The position numbers and the translations under genes were made by a program. From contig JADKCI010000001.1 in assembly GCA_016714645.1 (NCBI GenBank), positions 434,001 through 498,000 on the forward strand: a stretch of DNA of 64,000 nt. The letters are read 5' to 3'. The stretch comes from Chromatiaceae bacterium. GTDB lineage: Bacteria > Pseudomonadota > Gammaproteobacteria > Chromatiales > Chromatiaceae. Every line of letters begins with the position of its first letter. The first letter of the stretch is position 1. The notes under the pieces were generated by a model. It was not told the origin of the DNA. It did not search any database and saw only the letters and a program-made list of their open reading frames with translations. Shown here piece after piece: positions 45,324-54,036 of the stretch.

Positions 45324-46556
45324 TCATTGGCCTTTTGCCAAAAGCATACCTAGCGCCTGCGCGGCGCGGGGCAAGAAGAAATGGTGAATATGGGTAAATC
45401 CCTTCGGGGCGATACGCGAGCCGTGGTACATGTCTTCGATGGGGAACCGCGCCGTCGGCATCGCCGGCGGGATTGGTAAGGCGGCGATCCTGTCCAATAG
45501 CTCCAGGTCATTGGCGTCCGGCTTCTTTTCCCACCGCCGACCTTGTGCGACATAGGAGATGAGCGCCGGCCGGAGCTTCACGCGCCGCCAGGGCTCGCCA
45601 GTGGCCGGATCGAGGCGCGATTCAAGCACGCGCTCCAGGCGATCCTTGTTCATGGCCGCCCCGCAGTGGGGGCAGGGGAAGGTCTCCCGCACCCGCTTGG
45701 TCACCAGGTCCAACGCCTCGGCGACGAAATCGATCTCACCGGCGCACTCCGGGCACGCGAAGACCTCGCTCCAGACGGTGTACTCGATCAGCCCCTTGGT
45801 CTTGCCGTCGGTGTGCAGGGTCTCGTACATCCAGCCCAGTTCCCGCTCCACATCCTGGAGCAGTTGCCGGCCCGCCGCGGCGAAGGCCGCCACGTCGAAG
45901 GGTAGGTTGTAGTTGGCGGCGATGAAGGTCGCCGCCGGCGACAGGTCGTTCAGGATGACGCGGCGGGCGCCCCAGCGTGGGAGCCCGCTTGCGGGCGACG
46001 CGCCAGACCCCCCGTCGCCCGCAAGCGGGCTCCTACGGCGCCATTCCGCCTCGATCTCGGCGCGGTAGGCCGGGGGGGCGGCGCCACACCACTGGGCCGC
46101 GACCCCGGTCATCCCCGATCCCGCGAAACCGTCGAGCACCAGGTCGCCGGGCTCGGTGTAGTGCAGGATGGCCGGGACTATGGCCAGGTGGGGAACCTTG
46201 GTGTGGTAGGAGTGGGCCTTGTAAAGCGGGTCGGTCTTGCCGACCGAGACGTCGAGGGTCTGGGGCTCGCGCCGGTAGGGCACCGCGGGGTCATAGGGCT
46301 TGCCGTAGTGCTGGACGAATTCGGCGAGGAAGGGATTCGGGCAGGCGGTGTAGTAGGGCGGGTCGGACATGGCCAGGATGTCCTCGTCGCGGCCGATGGG
46401 AAAGCCTTCGACCTTGCGAAACTCCGGGTCCCGTAGCTTCTCCCACAACAGCCCCAGGAAGTGCTCCCGCCGCGCCGCGTCGCTCGGGAAGGTCTGGCCC
46501 AGGCATTCGACGGGGCCGCTGGCCGGGGCATCCTGGCCGTCAAACAGGTCGTTCAT
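45324..46556 (-). CDS. pglX: BREX methyltransferase PglX, N-terminal part
   Basis: 410 residues, ATG 46556 overlapping the previous stop (ATGA). It contains an early SDPPYYTACPNPF motif (residues 64-76), motif I LVLDGFAGSGMTGVAAQWCG, ILNDLSPAATFIAANY, and a zinc ribbon (FACPECAGE, FPCPHCGAAM), matching large adenine-specific methylases of the DUF1156/PglX type. It stops at 45324 after GMLLAKGQ because of a +1 shift; in the other frame the protein continues ANDHADPRTRGMLQFF. About 20 residues (RRRSPLAGDGG and the following stretch) are encoded by a REPIN-like inverted repeat. Confidence 0.85.
   Translation of the reverse strand: MNDLFDGQDAPASGPVECLGQTFPSDAARREHFLGLLWEKLRDPEFRKVEGFPIGRDEDILAMSDPPYYTACPNPFLAEFVQHYGKPYDPAVPYRREPQTLDVSVGKTDPLYKAHSYHTKVPHLAIVPAILHYTEPGDLVLDGFAGSGMTGVAAQWCGAAPPAYRAEIEAEWRRRSPLAGDGGSGASPASGLPRWGARRVILNDLSPAATFIAANYNLPFDVAAFAAAGRQLLQDVERELGWMYETLHTDGKTKGLIEYTVWSEVFACPECAGEIDFVAEALDLVTKRVRETFPCPHCGAAMNKDRLERVLESRLDPATGEPWRRVKLRPALISYVAQGRRWEKKPDANDLELLDRIAALPIPPAMPTARFPIEDMYHGSRIAPKGFTHIHHFFLPRAAQALGMLLAKGQ
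45977..46036. repeat. REPIN-like pair of inverted REP sequences inside pglX
   Basis: The arms 45977-45999 and 46014-46036 are 23 nt each; one reads GTAGGAGCCCGCTTGCGGGC on the minus strand and the other differs at one position. They are inverted around a 14-nt spacer, the REPIN layout of gammaproteobacterial REP elements. Total length is 60 nt, a multiple of three, so the frame of pglX is kept. Confidence 0.8.
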
Positions 46557-48328
46557 GGGGTCTTATCCTGGTGTTGCCGACCGGCCAGCAAGGCGGCCCC
46601 GCGTTCGGTCAGGCGGTAGCGCTGCTTGCTGCTGCGGGGTTTGTCCGGCTGGGTCATTTGGATCACGTTTGCGGACAGCGCGGGTAGCAGGTAGGCATCA
46701 CGGAAGTGATCCTCGTGCTTGAGCCCAAGGGCGTCCTGAATCTCCGTGCGCTTCATTTCACCGGCCATGACCGCCAGCAGGCGCCAGACTTCCCCGGTGA
46801 CTTCCCCGGTGACTTCCCCGGTAACTTGTTCAGTGGTGGTTGAAGCCGCGTCGGCAAACTGCTTGCGTAGCGCATCCGGCACCTGAAATTGGGTCTCGCC
46901 GACCGGTTCCAACAGTTTCTGACGCACCAGGTAGTCGGCTACCGCCTTGGCCTGCTGGGTGGTGCTGATACCCAAGCCACGAATGTCAGTCAGGCTCAGT
47001 CGCTCGCCTTCGGGCTGTTCCAGCCCCAGCGCGAGGACATCGGCCTGCTCGGGTGTCAGGTCGGCGCCGAGGGTCTGGCGAAACCGCTGCATGGCGGCGG
47101 TCAGCAAGGGCTTGTTGACCAGCACCAGCTCGAATTCTTTCGATGCCTTGTCGTTGCGAATCTGCGGTGGCACGCGGCCCAACTCGTGCCAGTTGCGGAA
47201 GATGGCGCGGATGCCGGTGCCGGCCTGATCGGACAGGCCGATACGCCGGAAGGCTTTGATCAGGCCGGGGTTACGCACATCCTTTTCGGTGGGCTCCAAC
47301 AATGCCGCGGCGGAGGGGAAGGCATCGCCGGGGTTCCAAAAGACGGTGCGGTCGGTGAACAGCTTGATCGCTGCCTTGCGGCCAGGGTCGCCATAGTCTT
47401 GATGCACCAGCAGGTTGATGGCCGCCTCGCGGAAGGCGACGTAATCGGGCGGATCATCGTTGCGGCGCAGGGTCGCGGGATCGATCGAGAACGGATGCTC
47501 GGCAATGCGCATATAGCGGGCAACCAGCCCGCGCCAGGTGGAGAAGATATTCTCTTCAAAAACATAGCGGTCGTGCCAGCGTTGGTCAGCAGACCAGTTG
47601 TCGAACGCGGTGTCGATGCGCTGGTAGTCCAGTACGGGGCGCGGCAGTATCTGCTCGACGTACTGGCGCTTGCCAAATAGCAAGACTCCCGCGCGACTGG
47701 GGAGCAACTGCCCTTGTTGTTCGGTGACGTAGTTCCAGTGGTGCAGGAAGGCCACCGGATCGGCAATGTCGGACTGATCGGGATTGCGCAGCAGAAACTG
47801 GGCCTTGTACCAGCGGACGGTCTCCTCGTCGAAGCAGCGTTGCACGTCCAGATCCGGGAGCACTTCAGCGTCGAACGATTGCGTGTCGTTGTCGCGCAGA
47901 AAGCGCCCCAACTCGCGCGCTGTACATTGTTCGTCGCCGGCGCCCCGGCGGATATAGGTCTGGCGCGGATCGCCCTTCAAATAGATGGGCTTGTCGAAGC
48001 GGGCGCTCTCGGGGACATGAAATGCAAACACGGTCTTGCCGTCGATGCTATAGCGCTGCTCCTCGACACGGATGATCTGGTTGAGCTTCTGGCCGCTGCG
48101 CAGGGTGCTGAGGAAATCGTTCTGCACTCGGTCGGGTTCGTCTACACCGGTGACTTCAAGCCGGCCGTTATGCTCACTGACGCCAAATACCAGCCAGCCA
48201 CCGGCGGTATTGGCAAAGGCAGCGACTGTCTTGTAGGCATCGTCAGGCACGCCCCGTAGCGCCCTCTTGCACTCGAAGTCGTTCCACTCAAAGCCTTGAA
48301 GCCTGGCCAGCAGGGCGTCCCGGGTCAT
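46553..48328 (-). CDS. AlbA_2/Schlafen-type ATP-binding transcriptional regulator-like protein in BREX operon
   Basis: About 591 residues. The N-terminus FEWNDFECKRALRGVPDDAY and AFANTAGGWLVFGVSEHNGR is the Schlafen AlbA_2 domain; the centre has FREAAINLLVHQDYGDPGRK and NPGDAFPSAAALLEP followed by DQAGTGIRAIFRNW, a RecG-like/HATPase_c_4 region. A TGEV-TGEV-TGEV repeat links to C-terminal winged helices (RRAEIQDAL-like segment and TERGAALL). Such proteins often regulate or add to defence islands. ATG 48328 with GGTGGAG upstream is preferred to a GTG at 48334. Its stop overlaps the pglX start. Confidence 0.82.
   Translation of the reverse strand: MTRDALLARLQGFEWNDFECKRALRGVPDDAYKTVAAFANTAGGWLVFGVSEHNGRLEVTGVDEPDRVQNDFLSTLRSGQKLNQIIRVEEQRYSIDGKTVFAFHVPESARFDKPIYLKGDPRQTYIRRGAGDEQCTARELGRFLRDNDTQSFDAEVLPDLDVQRCFDEETVRWYKAQFLLRNPDQSDIADPVAFLHHWNYVTEQQGQLLPSRAGVLLFGKRQYVEQILPRPVLDYQRIDTAFDNWSADQRWHDRYVFEENIFSTWRGLVARYMRIAEHPFSIDPATLRRNDDPPDYVAFREAAINLLVHQDYGDPGRKAAIKLFTDRTVFWNPGDAFPSAAALLEPTEKDVRNPGLIKAFRRIGLSDQAGTGIRAIFRNWHELGRVPPQIRNDKASKEFELVLVNKPLLTAAMQRFRQTLGADLTPEQADVLALGLEQPEGERLSLTDIRGLGISTTQQAKAVADYLVRQKLLEPVGETQFQVPDALRKQFADAASTTTEQVTGEVTGEVTGEVWRLLAVMAGEMKRTEIQDALGLKHEDHFRDAYLLPALSANVIQMTQPDKPRSSKQRYRLTERGAALLAGRQHQDKTP
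46788..46823. repeat. 12-bp tandem repeat, three units, encoding TGEV
   Basis: ACTTCCCCGGTG is repeated three times (the last with one change) in the AlbA_2 gene. It encodes TGEVTGEVTGEV on the minus strand, a linker repeat often seen before the winged helix in this family; length changes would stay in frame. Confidence 0.85.
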
Positions 48329-48330
48329 GC

Positions 48331-51300
48331 TCACTCCACCATAAACCGCAACTTGCCGGCGTCCTTGCCCTTGCAGCGGTCGTTGATGAAGGTCTCGAAG
48401 CGCTTGCGCAGCTCGTCTGGGGTGGCCGGCGAGCCGCCGGAGAGCAGCGCTTGCTTGATGTCGCCGCTGGTGACGTTGATTCGCTCCAGCCCGGAGAGGG
48501 CCTCCTGGACCGCGGCCACGAAGCCGGGCGAGATCGGCAGGGCCAGGACCCGGGCGGCCACGAATGCCTCGACCCGTTGCCGGTCGGCGGGTTTGAGCAG
48601 GCTGAAGTCGGCCTGGACGATGGGGTCGTCCAGGCAGTCCAGCAGGCCCTGTTGCCAGGTCGCCAGCAGGCGGTCCAGGTCCTCGTCGAGCTGGGTGAGG
48701 GCGTTGCTGGCGACGCCGAAGGCCAGGGTCTCGTTCGCCGGCTTGAAAGAGCAGTGTGGGCAGACGGGGCTTGCGGCCAGTTCGGTGTCCGTGAGTTGGT
48801 AACAGCTCTTGAGGCTGGCGAGGCGATCCTCGAAGGCGGTGATGTCGCTGGGGTGCATCATGGAGATACCGGCCAGGGCGCGCAGGGCCACGAGGCGGGG
48901 GTCCTTGCGCAGGGCGGTCTTGGTCTTGTCTTCGGTGACACCCAGCCGCGCCTTGCTGTGGCTTGCGATGTAGGCGGTGATGTAGTCCTTCTTCAGCCGC
49001 GCCTGGGTTTGGCGGCAGTCCGCGGTGACTTGCGCGTGGCTGGCCCCGGTCTTCGCCGTGGCGAGCTTGGCCAGGGTCTCGGTCCGGCCGGTCTGGGCCT
49101 GGGCGACCCAGGGGTGGTCGTTCGGGAGCAGGATCTCGGCCTGGGACAGGTAGGCGGCCGCGGGACCCAAGTCGGCGAAAAGGGCCAGCAGGGCTTCGAC
49201 CGCATCGAGGACCGCGAGGTTCTGTTTCTGGGCCTCGATGTCGTCGGCGCCCATGCGCAGGTTCTTGAGTTTCCCGACTGCGTTGTATGGGGACAGGGCC
49301 TCGATGAAGGACTTGAGGGCGGCTAGCCGTTGATGCCAGTCTTGCAGCTCGTCGTCGCGCAGCAGGGGCTGACCCCAGAAGGCCAGGCGGCCCTGCATGT
49401 CGGTGCCAGCGGCCAGTGTCCGGTGCACCAGGGCGGTGACGGCCTGCTGCAACTGCTTGACGGGCTCCTCTGAACCCTGGGTCGCCAGTTGGGCCAGGCC
49501 CGGGGACAGCCCCAGCAGCTCAAACAGGGCCCGCAGCACGGCGACGTTGATTTCCTTCGGTGCCTCAATGTGTTTGAAGCTCTTGAGTTCCTCCTGAGAA
49601 CGGTCGGCAAGCTGGGAAAGCTTGCCGGAGTCGATCTTGTCGCCGGTGATGGCGAGCACGATGTCGCCGGAGTAGACCAGACCGCCGAGGACGACCAGCA
49701 ACAGGTCGGGCTCCAGGCGGAACCGGGCCGGAGAGAAGTGCTCGGTGTCCAGGCTGCCTTCGAGCAGTTCGCCGCGATTGAGCACCTGCCCATGACCCTT
49801 GGCCTTGAGGCGGCTCAGCATCTCTTGGGCATAGCTGGAAGCGCCTAAGTCGATCCGGTCGCCGTCGAGCATGTCCAGGGCATCGAGGATCGCGGCGGCG
49901 TCTTTGGTACGCGGACCGCCGGCCAGGCAGCGCAGCGCGCTACCGACGAGCTGCTTGCGGTTGGTTTGTGTCACCAGCACCGAGAAGGCCGGGTACTCGG
50001 GGGCGATGTCTGCGAAGTGCTGCCCCAGCGCGACGCCGGCGACCACGTTGACCACATCGCGAAAGTTGATGCGTTCGTCTGCACCCAGGTGGGCCTTGTC
50101 GCGCATGGAGATGCCGCGCACCCAATCCTGTAGGGGCTTGGTCTTGCCCCCGTGGGTGACCTCCAGGGCGGTCATCTGCTTCTCCTGCAACCACTTGCTC
50201 ATGGCCCGCAGGGCGTCTTGCGCCTTGGAGAGATACACGGTCTTGGCGTTGCCGCCGGCAGTGGAGGCCAGGTCCAGGGCGGCGGCGTACCAGCCGATGT
50301 GCCGCTTGATGTCGGCGTCGAGCCCCTTGAGGCGGAAGAACACCTCGTCGCTCAGGTGCTCGTCGCGAAAGCGCGGCGGGTCGAAGGGTTGGATGAAGTA
50401 GACGTAAAAGTCCCGCGGCGGCTGGGCCGTGGGGCGGTCGTTGGGGGCGCCGAAGAAGAGATAGCCCCCGCGCTCGACCCGGCGCTCCTGCCACTCGATC
50501 TGGTACTGCCAGATCTGGAATCCGGAGACGTAGGTGGTCTCGTCGGTACGCTCCATGAGCTGGCGGACGGCGCTGAAGTAGGCGCGGTCAAGGGCGTCGT
50601 CTGAGAGGGCATCGACGCGCTTCTCGATCTGGGCGTCGTAGTCGATGTCCTTCTTGAGGTCCAGGTAATACTGATCGGTGCCCGGGGCCTTGGAGATGAA
50701 CTGCCCGTTGACGGTCTTGAGGATCTCGCGCAGTACGGTCTGAACGAGGGAGAGCAGATCGGCGGCCGGCTCGCCGCCGAGGTCCTCGACGCCTGGGTGG
50801 AACAGGCACAGGGTGTCGCGCAGTTCCTCGGCCGTGGGCCCCAGGGGCACGTAGATGTCGCCCCCGGTGGTCAGTCGGTGCACCGACAGGGCCGCGATCA
50901 GGCGCAGGGCCATCGGCTTGTAGGCCGGTCGGGTGAAGGCTTGCTTGACACGTCCGGTCAGCACGTCGGAGACCTTGATCACCGGACCTATGGCGGTGTC
51001 CGCACGCAGCACGGAGTTGGAGGTGACGGGCTCCCAGAAGCTGTCGTAGGCGACCAGGCCGGGCCTGTCCGTGGGCACCTCCTGGTCCAGGATGGCCTGG
51101 ATCTGGTCCCGGATGGTGACCAGGGCGCCGCGCTTCTCGGTGAAGATCAGGCGCTCGAAGGTGCCGATGTAGTCCGGGTGCACGGGGAACAGGCGGACGT
51201 ACTCGTCCATCCGCTCGTTCATGCTGCCGTAGAACCTGGCGAAGGGGGTTAGGTAGGAACGGATCTTGTCGTGCTGGTCCGCGGACTTCTTCAGCAGCCG

Positions 51301-52068
51301 CTCGGCCACGACGAAGCTCACGTCCGCTCGGGCGAGCAGTACCTGGGTGAAGCGGTCCTTGACCCGCCGCAGGCTGTCGGCGACATGCTCGAAGCGGCTG
51401 CTGTCGAAGACCGCCTCCTGGACGCCCGCGACAAACCGGAAGCGCAGGTGCTTGCAGACCTCGCCGATCTCGCGCAGGAAGGACAGGTCGAGCACCAGGG
51501 CATGGTCTTTGCGCGAGCGCAGGAACTCCAGGAACTCGTCAACGACGAGCAGGATGCCCTGGTCGGGGTAGACCTCCGCAAACGCGGCCATCATCTCCTC
51601 GAAGGCGGCCTTGTTGTTGACCACCTGGTCGGCGGGCGGAAAGCGGTAGTCCACACCGAGCTTGTCGAGGAGGACCGCCAGCTCGCGGGTCACGATGTCC
51701 CGCAGTGACATCTCGCTGGATATTTCGATGCGGTGAACCTTGAACTTGCCCGCGATGCTGTCCGCCGCGGCAGCGACCAACGGGTGGCGGAGCACGGACA
51801 AGTAGGCGGCATCCTCCGCCACCAGAGAGAGGACCGACATGAGGTGCGACTTGCCGGTACCGTAGTTGCCGACGACGAGCACGCCCTTGTGGTCGATGGC
51901 GGGGTCGAACGAGAGCTGCGGGATCATCACCTTGGCGATGCGCTCGGCCATGTCGTCGGAGATGACGTAGGTCGAGACCAGTTTCTTCGCCTCGTCCGGG
52001 CGGTTGGCGTCGAGCAATTGGATGACCGATTCGATCGGCTCGAACTGGATGAGATCCCGGTAGCGCAT
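48331..52068 (-). CDS. brxC: BREX type 3-like P-loop ATPase BrxC
   Basis: 1245 residues. Walker A VLVVGNYGTGKSHLMSVL (Lys73) and Walker B GILLVVDEFLEFLRS (Asp177-Glu178) lie in the N-terminal ATPase domain; the rest is a long helical region with a CPHC zinc pair near the C-terminus (SPVCPHCSFKPAN). BrxC is the large AAA-like ATPase of BREX and the most conserved partner of PglZ. ATG 52068 has GAGGAACGC upstream. It follows brxF by 17 bp and its stop overlaps or abuts the start of the AlbA_2 gene. Confidence 0.87.
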   Translation of the reverse strand: MRYRDLIQFEPIESVIQLLDANRPDEAKKLVSTYVISDDMAERIAKVMIPQLSFDPAIDHKGVLVVGNYGTGKSHLMSVLSLVAEDAAYLSVLRHPLVAAAADSIAGKFKVHRIEISSEMSLRDIVTRELAVLLDKLGVDYRFPPADQVVNNKAAFEEMMAAFAEVYPDQGILLVVDEFLEFLRSRKDHALVLDLSFLREIGEVCKHLRFRFVAGVQEAVFDSSRFEHVADSLRRVKDRFTQVLLARADVSFVVAERLLKKSADQHDKIRSYLTPFARFYGSMNERMDEYVRLFPVHPDYIGTFERLIFTEKRGALVTIRDQIQAILDQEVPTDRPGLVAYDSFWEPVTSNSVLRADTAIGPVIKVSDVLTGRVKQAFTRPAYKPMALRLIAALSVHRLTTGGDIYVPLGPTAEELRDTLCLFHPGVEDLGGEPAADLLSLVQTVLREILKTVNGQFISKAPGTDQYYLDLKKDIDYDAQIEKRVDALSDDALDRAYFSAVRQLMERTDETTYVSGFQIWQYQIEWQERRVERGGYLFFGAPNDRPTAQPPRDFYVYFIQPFDPPRFRDEHLSDEVFFRLKGLDADIKRHIGWYAAALDLASTAGGNAKTVYLSKAQDALRAMSKWLQEKQMTALEVTHGGKTKPLQDWVRGISMRDKAHLGADERINFRDVVNVVAGVALGQHFADIAPEYPAFSVLVTQTNRKQLVGSALRCLAGGPRTKDAAAILDALDMLDGDRIDLGASSYAQEMLSRLKAKGHGQVLNRGELLEGSLDTEHFSPARFRLEPDLLLVVLGGLVYSGDIVLAITGDKIDSGKLSQLADRSQEELKSFKHIEAPKEINVAVLRALFELLGLSPGLAQLATQGSEEPVKQLQQAVTALVHRTLAAGTDMQGRLAFWGQPLLRDDELQDWHQRLAALKSFIEALSPYNAVGKLKNLRMGADDIEAQKQNLAVLDAVEALLALFADLGPAAAYLSQAEILLPNDHPWVAQAQTGRTETLAKLATAKTGASHAQVTADCRQTQARLKKDYITAYIASHSKARLGVTEDKTKTALRKDPRLVALRALAGISMMHPSDITAFEDRLASLKSCYQLTDTELAASPVCPHCSFKPANETLAFGVASNALTQLDEDLDRLLATWQQGLLDCLDDPIVQADFSLLKPADRQRVEAFVAARVLALPISPGFVAAVQEALSGLERINVTSGDIKQALLSGGSPATPDELRKRFETFINDRCKGKDAGKLRFMVE

Positions 52069-52085
52069 GCGTTCCTCGCCGTCCT

Positions 52086-52559
52086 CTAGTGCTGAATATC
52101 AAAGGGGACTACACCGTCGGCGGCGTAGTCCCGGTACTCTGGATGCCCCATCTCGGCGTAGGTCAGCCGCGGCTTGGTCCCGCCGCTCCGCAGTTCACCC
52201 GGCCAGACCGCGACCACCGGCCGGGCATGGGCTTGGCGCTTGAGCAGGTCGAGGGGGTTGAGTTGGAGCGTGGCGTCGAACAGCAGCTCGATGTTGTCCA
52301 CGAGCAGGCGGTCGCCGTGGACATGCCGGTCCGCAATCTCCCGTATGAGGCTGCCCGCCTGGAGCTGGCGTTGCTTCGGAGCGATTGTGGCGAGCCGTCG
52401 GCCAAGCGCCGCGCCCAGGTTGAGGATGGGTGCCTGGGATCGGTCGGCGAGCGCCCGGAGCAGGGCGGTCTTCCCGCAATCCGGGGGCCCGACCAGCAGT
52501 ACCAGCTTGCTGTGCAGGGGAGCAACCTCGGCGATCAGCCGTTCCAGGCGCGCGAGCAT
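52086..52559 (-). CDS. brxF: BREX type 3 P-loop protein BrxF
   Basis: 157 residues. Walker A LVGPPDCGKTALLRAL (Lys30) and Walker B DRLLVDNIELLFD fit the small ATPase BrxF that marks type 3 BREX. RPVVAVWPGELRSG and LTYAEMGHPEYRDY near the C-terminus also look like this family. It is the second gene of the operon, after a small HTH protein. Confidence 0.82.
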   Translation of the reverse strand: MLARLERLIAEVAPLHSKLVLLVGPPDCGKTALLRALADRSQAPILNLGAALGRRLATIAPKQRQLQAGSLIREIADRHVHGDRLLVDNIELLFDATLQLNPLDLLKRQAHARPVVAVWPGELRSGGTKPRLTYAEMGHPEYRDYAADGVVPFDIQH

Positions 52560-52574
52560 CGCTCCGGGGGCTCC

Positions 52575-52811
52575 CTAGCCGCGCCTGTCTAGGGTACTGG
52601 TGGGGCCGTTGCCGCCCTGGCCTTCTGCGCTCTGGCGCCTGATCCAGGCGTCGAGGTCGGCGCGCGAGAAGCGCCAGGTGCCGCCGACCTTGAAGGCGGG
52701 AATCTTCTTGGCGCTGGCAAGGCGATAGCGGGTGAGGTCGGTCACCCGCGGATACTCCAGCACTTCTGCCTGGTGGGTGAGGATCTCGCCTTCGCTGGGG
52801 GGTGTGGACAT
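52575..52811 (-). CDS. Excisionase/MerR-type helix-turn-helix protein at head of BREX operon
   Basis: 78 residues. ASAKKIPAFKVGGTWRFSRA with the following DLDAWIRRQ is the typical winged helix of excisionase-family DNA-binding proteins. The first helix is degenerate (LEYPRVTDLTRYRL). It lies 15 bp before brxF and may regulate the operon. The 221 bp upstream (52812-53032) hold no other gene and should contain the BREX promoter, but I cannot assign boxes. Confidence 0.75.
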   Translation of the reverse strand: MSTPPSEGEILTHQAEVLEYPRVTDLTRYRLASAKKIPAFKVGGTWRFSRADLDAWIRRQSAEGQGGNGPTSTLDRRG

Positions 52812-53032
52812 AAAGGGATGCCAAAGCTGTGTATTCCGCGACAGGATAGTACGGAATTTTCAACACTGACAGCGCCTCTCGTGCTCATGCGGGGGCAGTC
52901 TTGGTGGCGGTTAGAGTGTAAAAGATTGCTAAATCAAGGATTCGGCGCCTTGTCGGCGGCCTATACGGGCGACGACCCCCCGGATAAACTAAGCGACAAA
53001 CTCTTAAGCACCTTCAACCCGAGACCTTTATC

Positions 53033-53941
53033 ATGATGCCATCCACTGTCCTTGCTCGCGGGAATGCCCTTCTTAGCCTCATGTTGGCGGGTGGCCTTGC
53101 CACCGCCGGCCCACCGGCTTCGCCCAATTTCAGCTATTCGGTTGCCTCTCTGTATCACTTCGATAGCGGCCTCGAGGACGGCGGTACGGCTGGCTTTGCG
53201 GGGGTATTCACCTCTCTCGGCGGGTCCTGGAAGCTGGGGGGTGGGTCTTCCCTGGGTATGCGTCTGTCCTTCGACTACGAGGACTGGCGTTTTGATGAAC
53301 CCCAGGGTTTTGGTGGCCTGACGCCCTGGAGCAATCTCTATCGCCTGGGGGTATCCCTGCCCTATAGCTATGCCACCGAGGATGGCTGGCTCCTGGGTCT
53401 GACGCCTACCCTCATGTATTCCGGCGAGTCCGACGCCGATTTTTCCAAGGCCCTGGAATATGGGGCCACGGCCTCCCTGGCGCGCAAGTTTGGGCCGGAT
53501 CTCACCCTCGGCCTGGGCGTGGCGGCCTTCGCGCGCATTGAGGAAACCAAGGTTTTCCCCTTCCTGATCGTGAACTGGAACATTACGGATCGCCTGCGCC
53601 TCACCAATCCTTTTGCCGCCGGTCCGGCGGGCCCGGCGGGTCTGGAACTGGCGTATCGGCTGGATGGCGATTGGGAGGCGGGTCTGGGGGCCACCTATCG
53701 ATCCTACCGTCAGCGTCTGGCCGAGGACGGGCCCTTTCCCGATGGCGTCGGGGAAAATCAATACATCCCGGTCTATGTCCATGTCGGCCGCAATCTGACG
53801 GAAAGCATCAAGCTGCGCCTCTATGCCGGAGCGGCGCTGGGTGGCCAACTGCGGGTGGAGAATGAAGATGGTGACCGCCTCTATGAGGAAGATCAGGACC
53901 CCGCGGCCATGCTGGGCCTGGCGCTGATCGGCCGGTTCTGA
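53033..53941 (+). CDS. DUF6268-like outer-membrane beta-barrel protein
   Basis: 302 residues with a signal peptide (LLSLMLAGGLATAGPP). The mature protein is a series of alternating amphipathic strands with aromatic girdles (LGMRLSFDYEDWRF, WLLGLTPTLMYSGES, GLGATYRSYRQRL) and ends in LALIGRF, a C-terminal phenylalanine typical of outer-membrane barrels. DUF6268 is the closest family I can suggest. Substrate or role unknown. It stands alone between the BREX operon and a transposase remnant. Confidence 0.75.
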   Translation: MMPSTVLARGNALLSLMLAGGLATAGPPASPNFSYSVASLYHFDSGLEDGGTAGFAGVFTSLGGSWKLGGGSSLGMRLSFDYEDWRFDEPQGFGGLTPWSNLYRLGVSLPYSYATEDGWLLGLTPTLMYSGESDADFSKALEYGATASLARKFGPDLTLGLGVAAFARIEETKVFPFLIVNWNITDRLRLTNPFAAGPAGPAGLELAYRLDGDWEAGLGATYRSYRQRLAEDGPFPDGVGENQYIPVYVHVGRNLTESIKLRLYAGAALGGQLRVENEDGDRLYEEDQDPAAMLGLALIGRF

Positions 53942-54036
53942 CCCTCCTGGCAAGGACTGGGGTGAGAGACCCCAATGGTTGGTGCCATCCAGCTGGAGGG
54001 CACCGGCCAAGAGCAAGGGGATGAGTGGGCCTTCTT

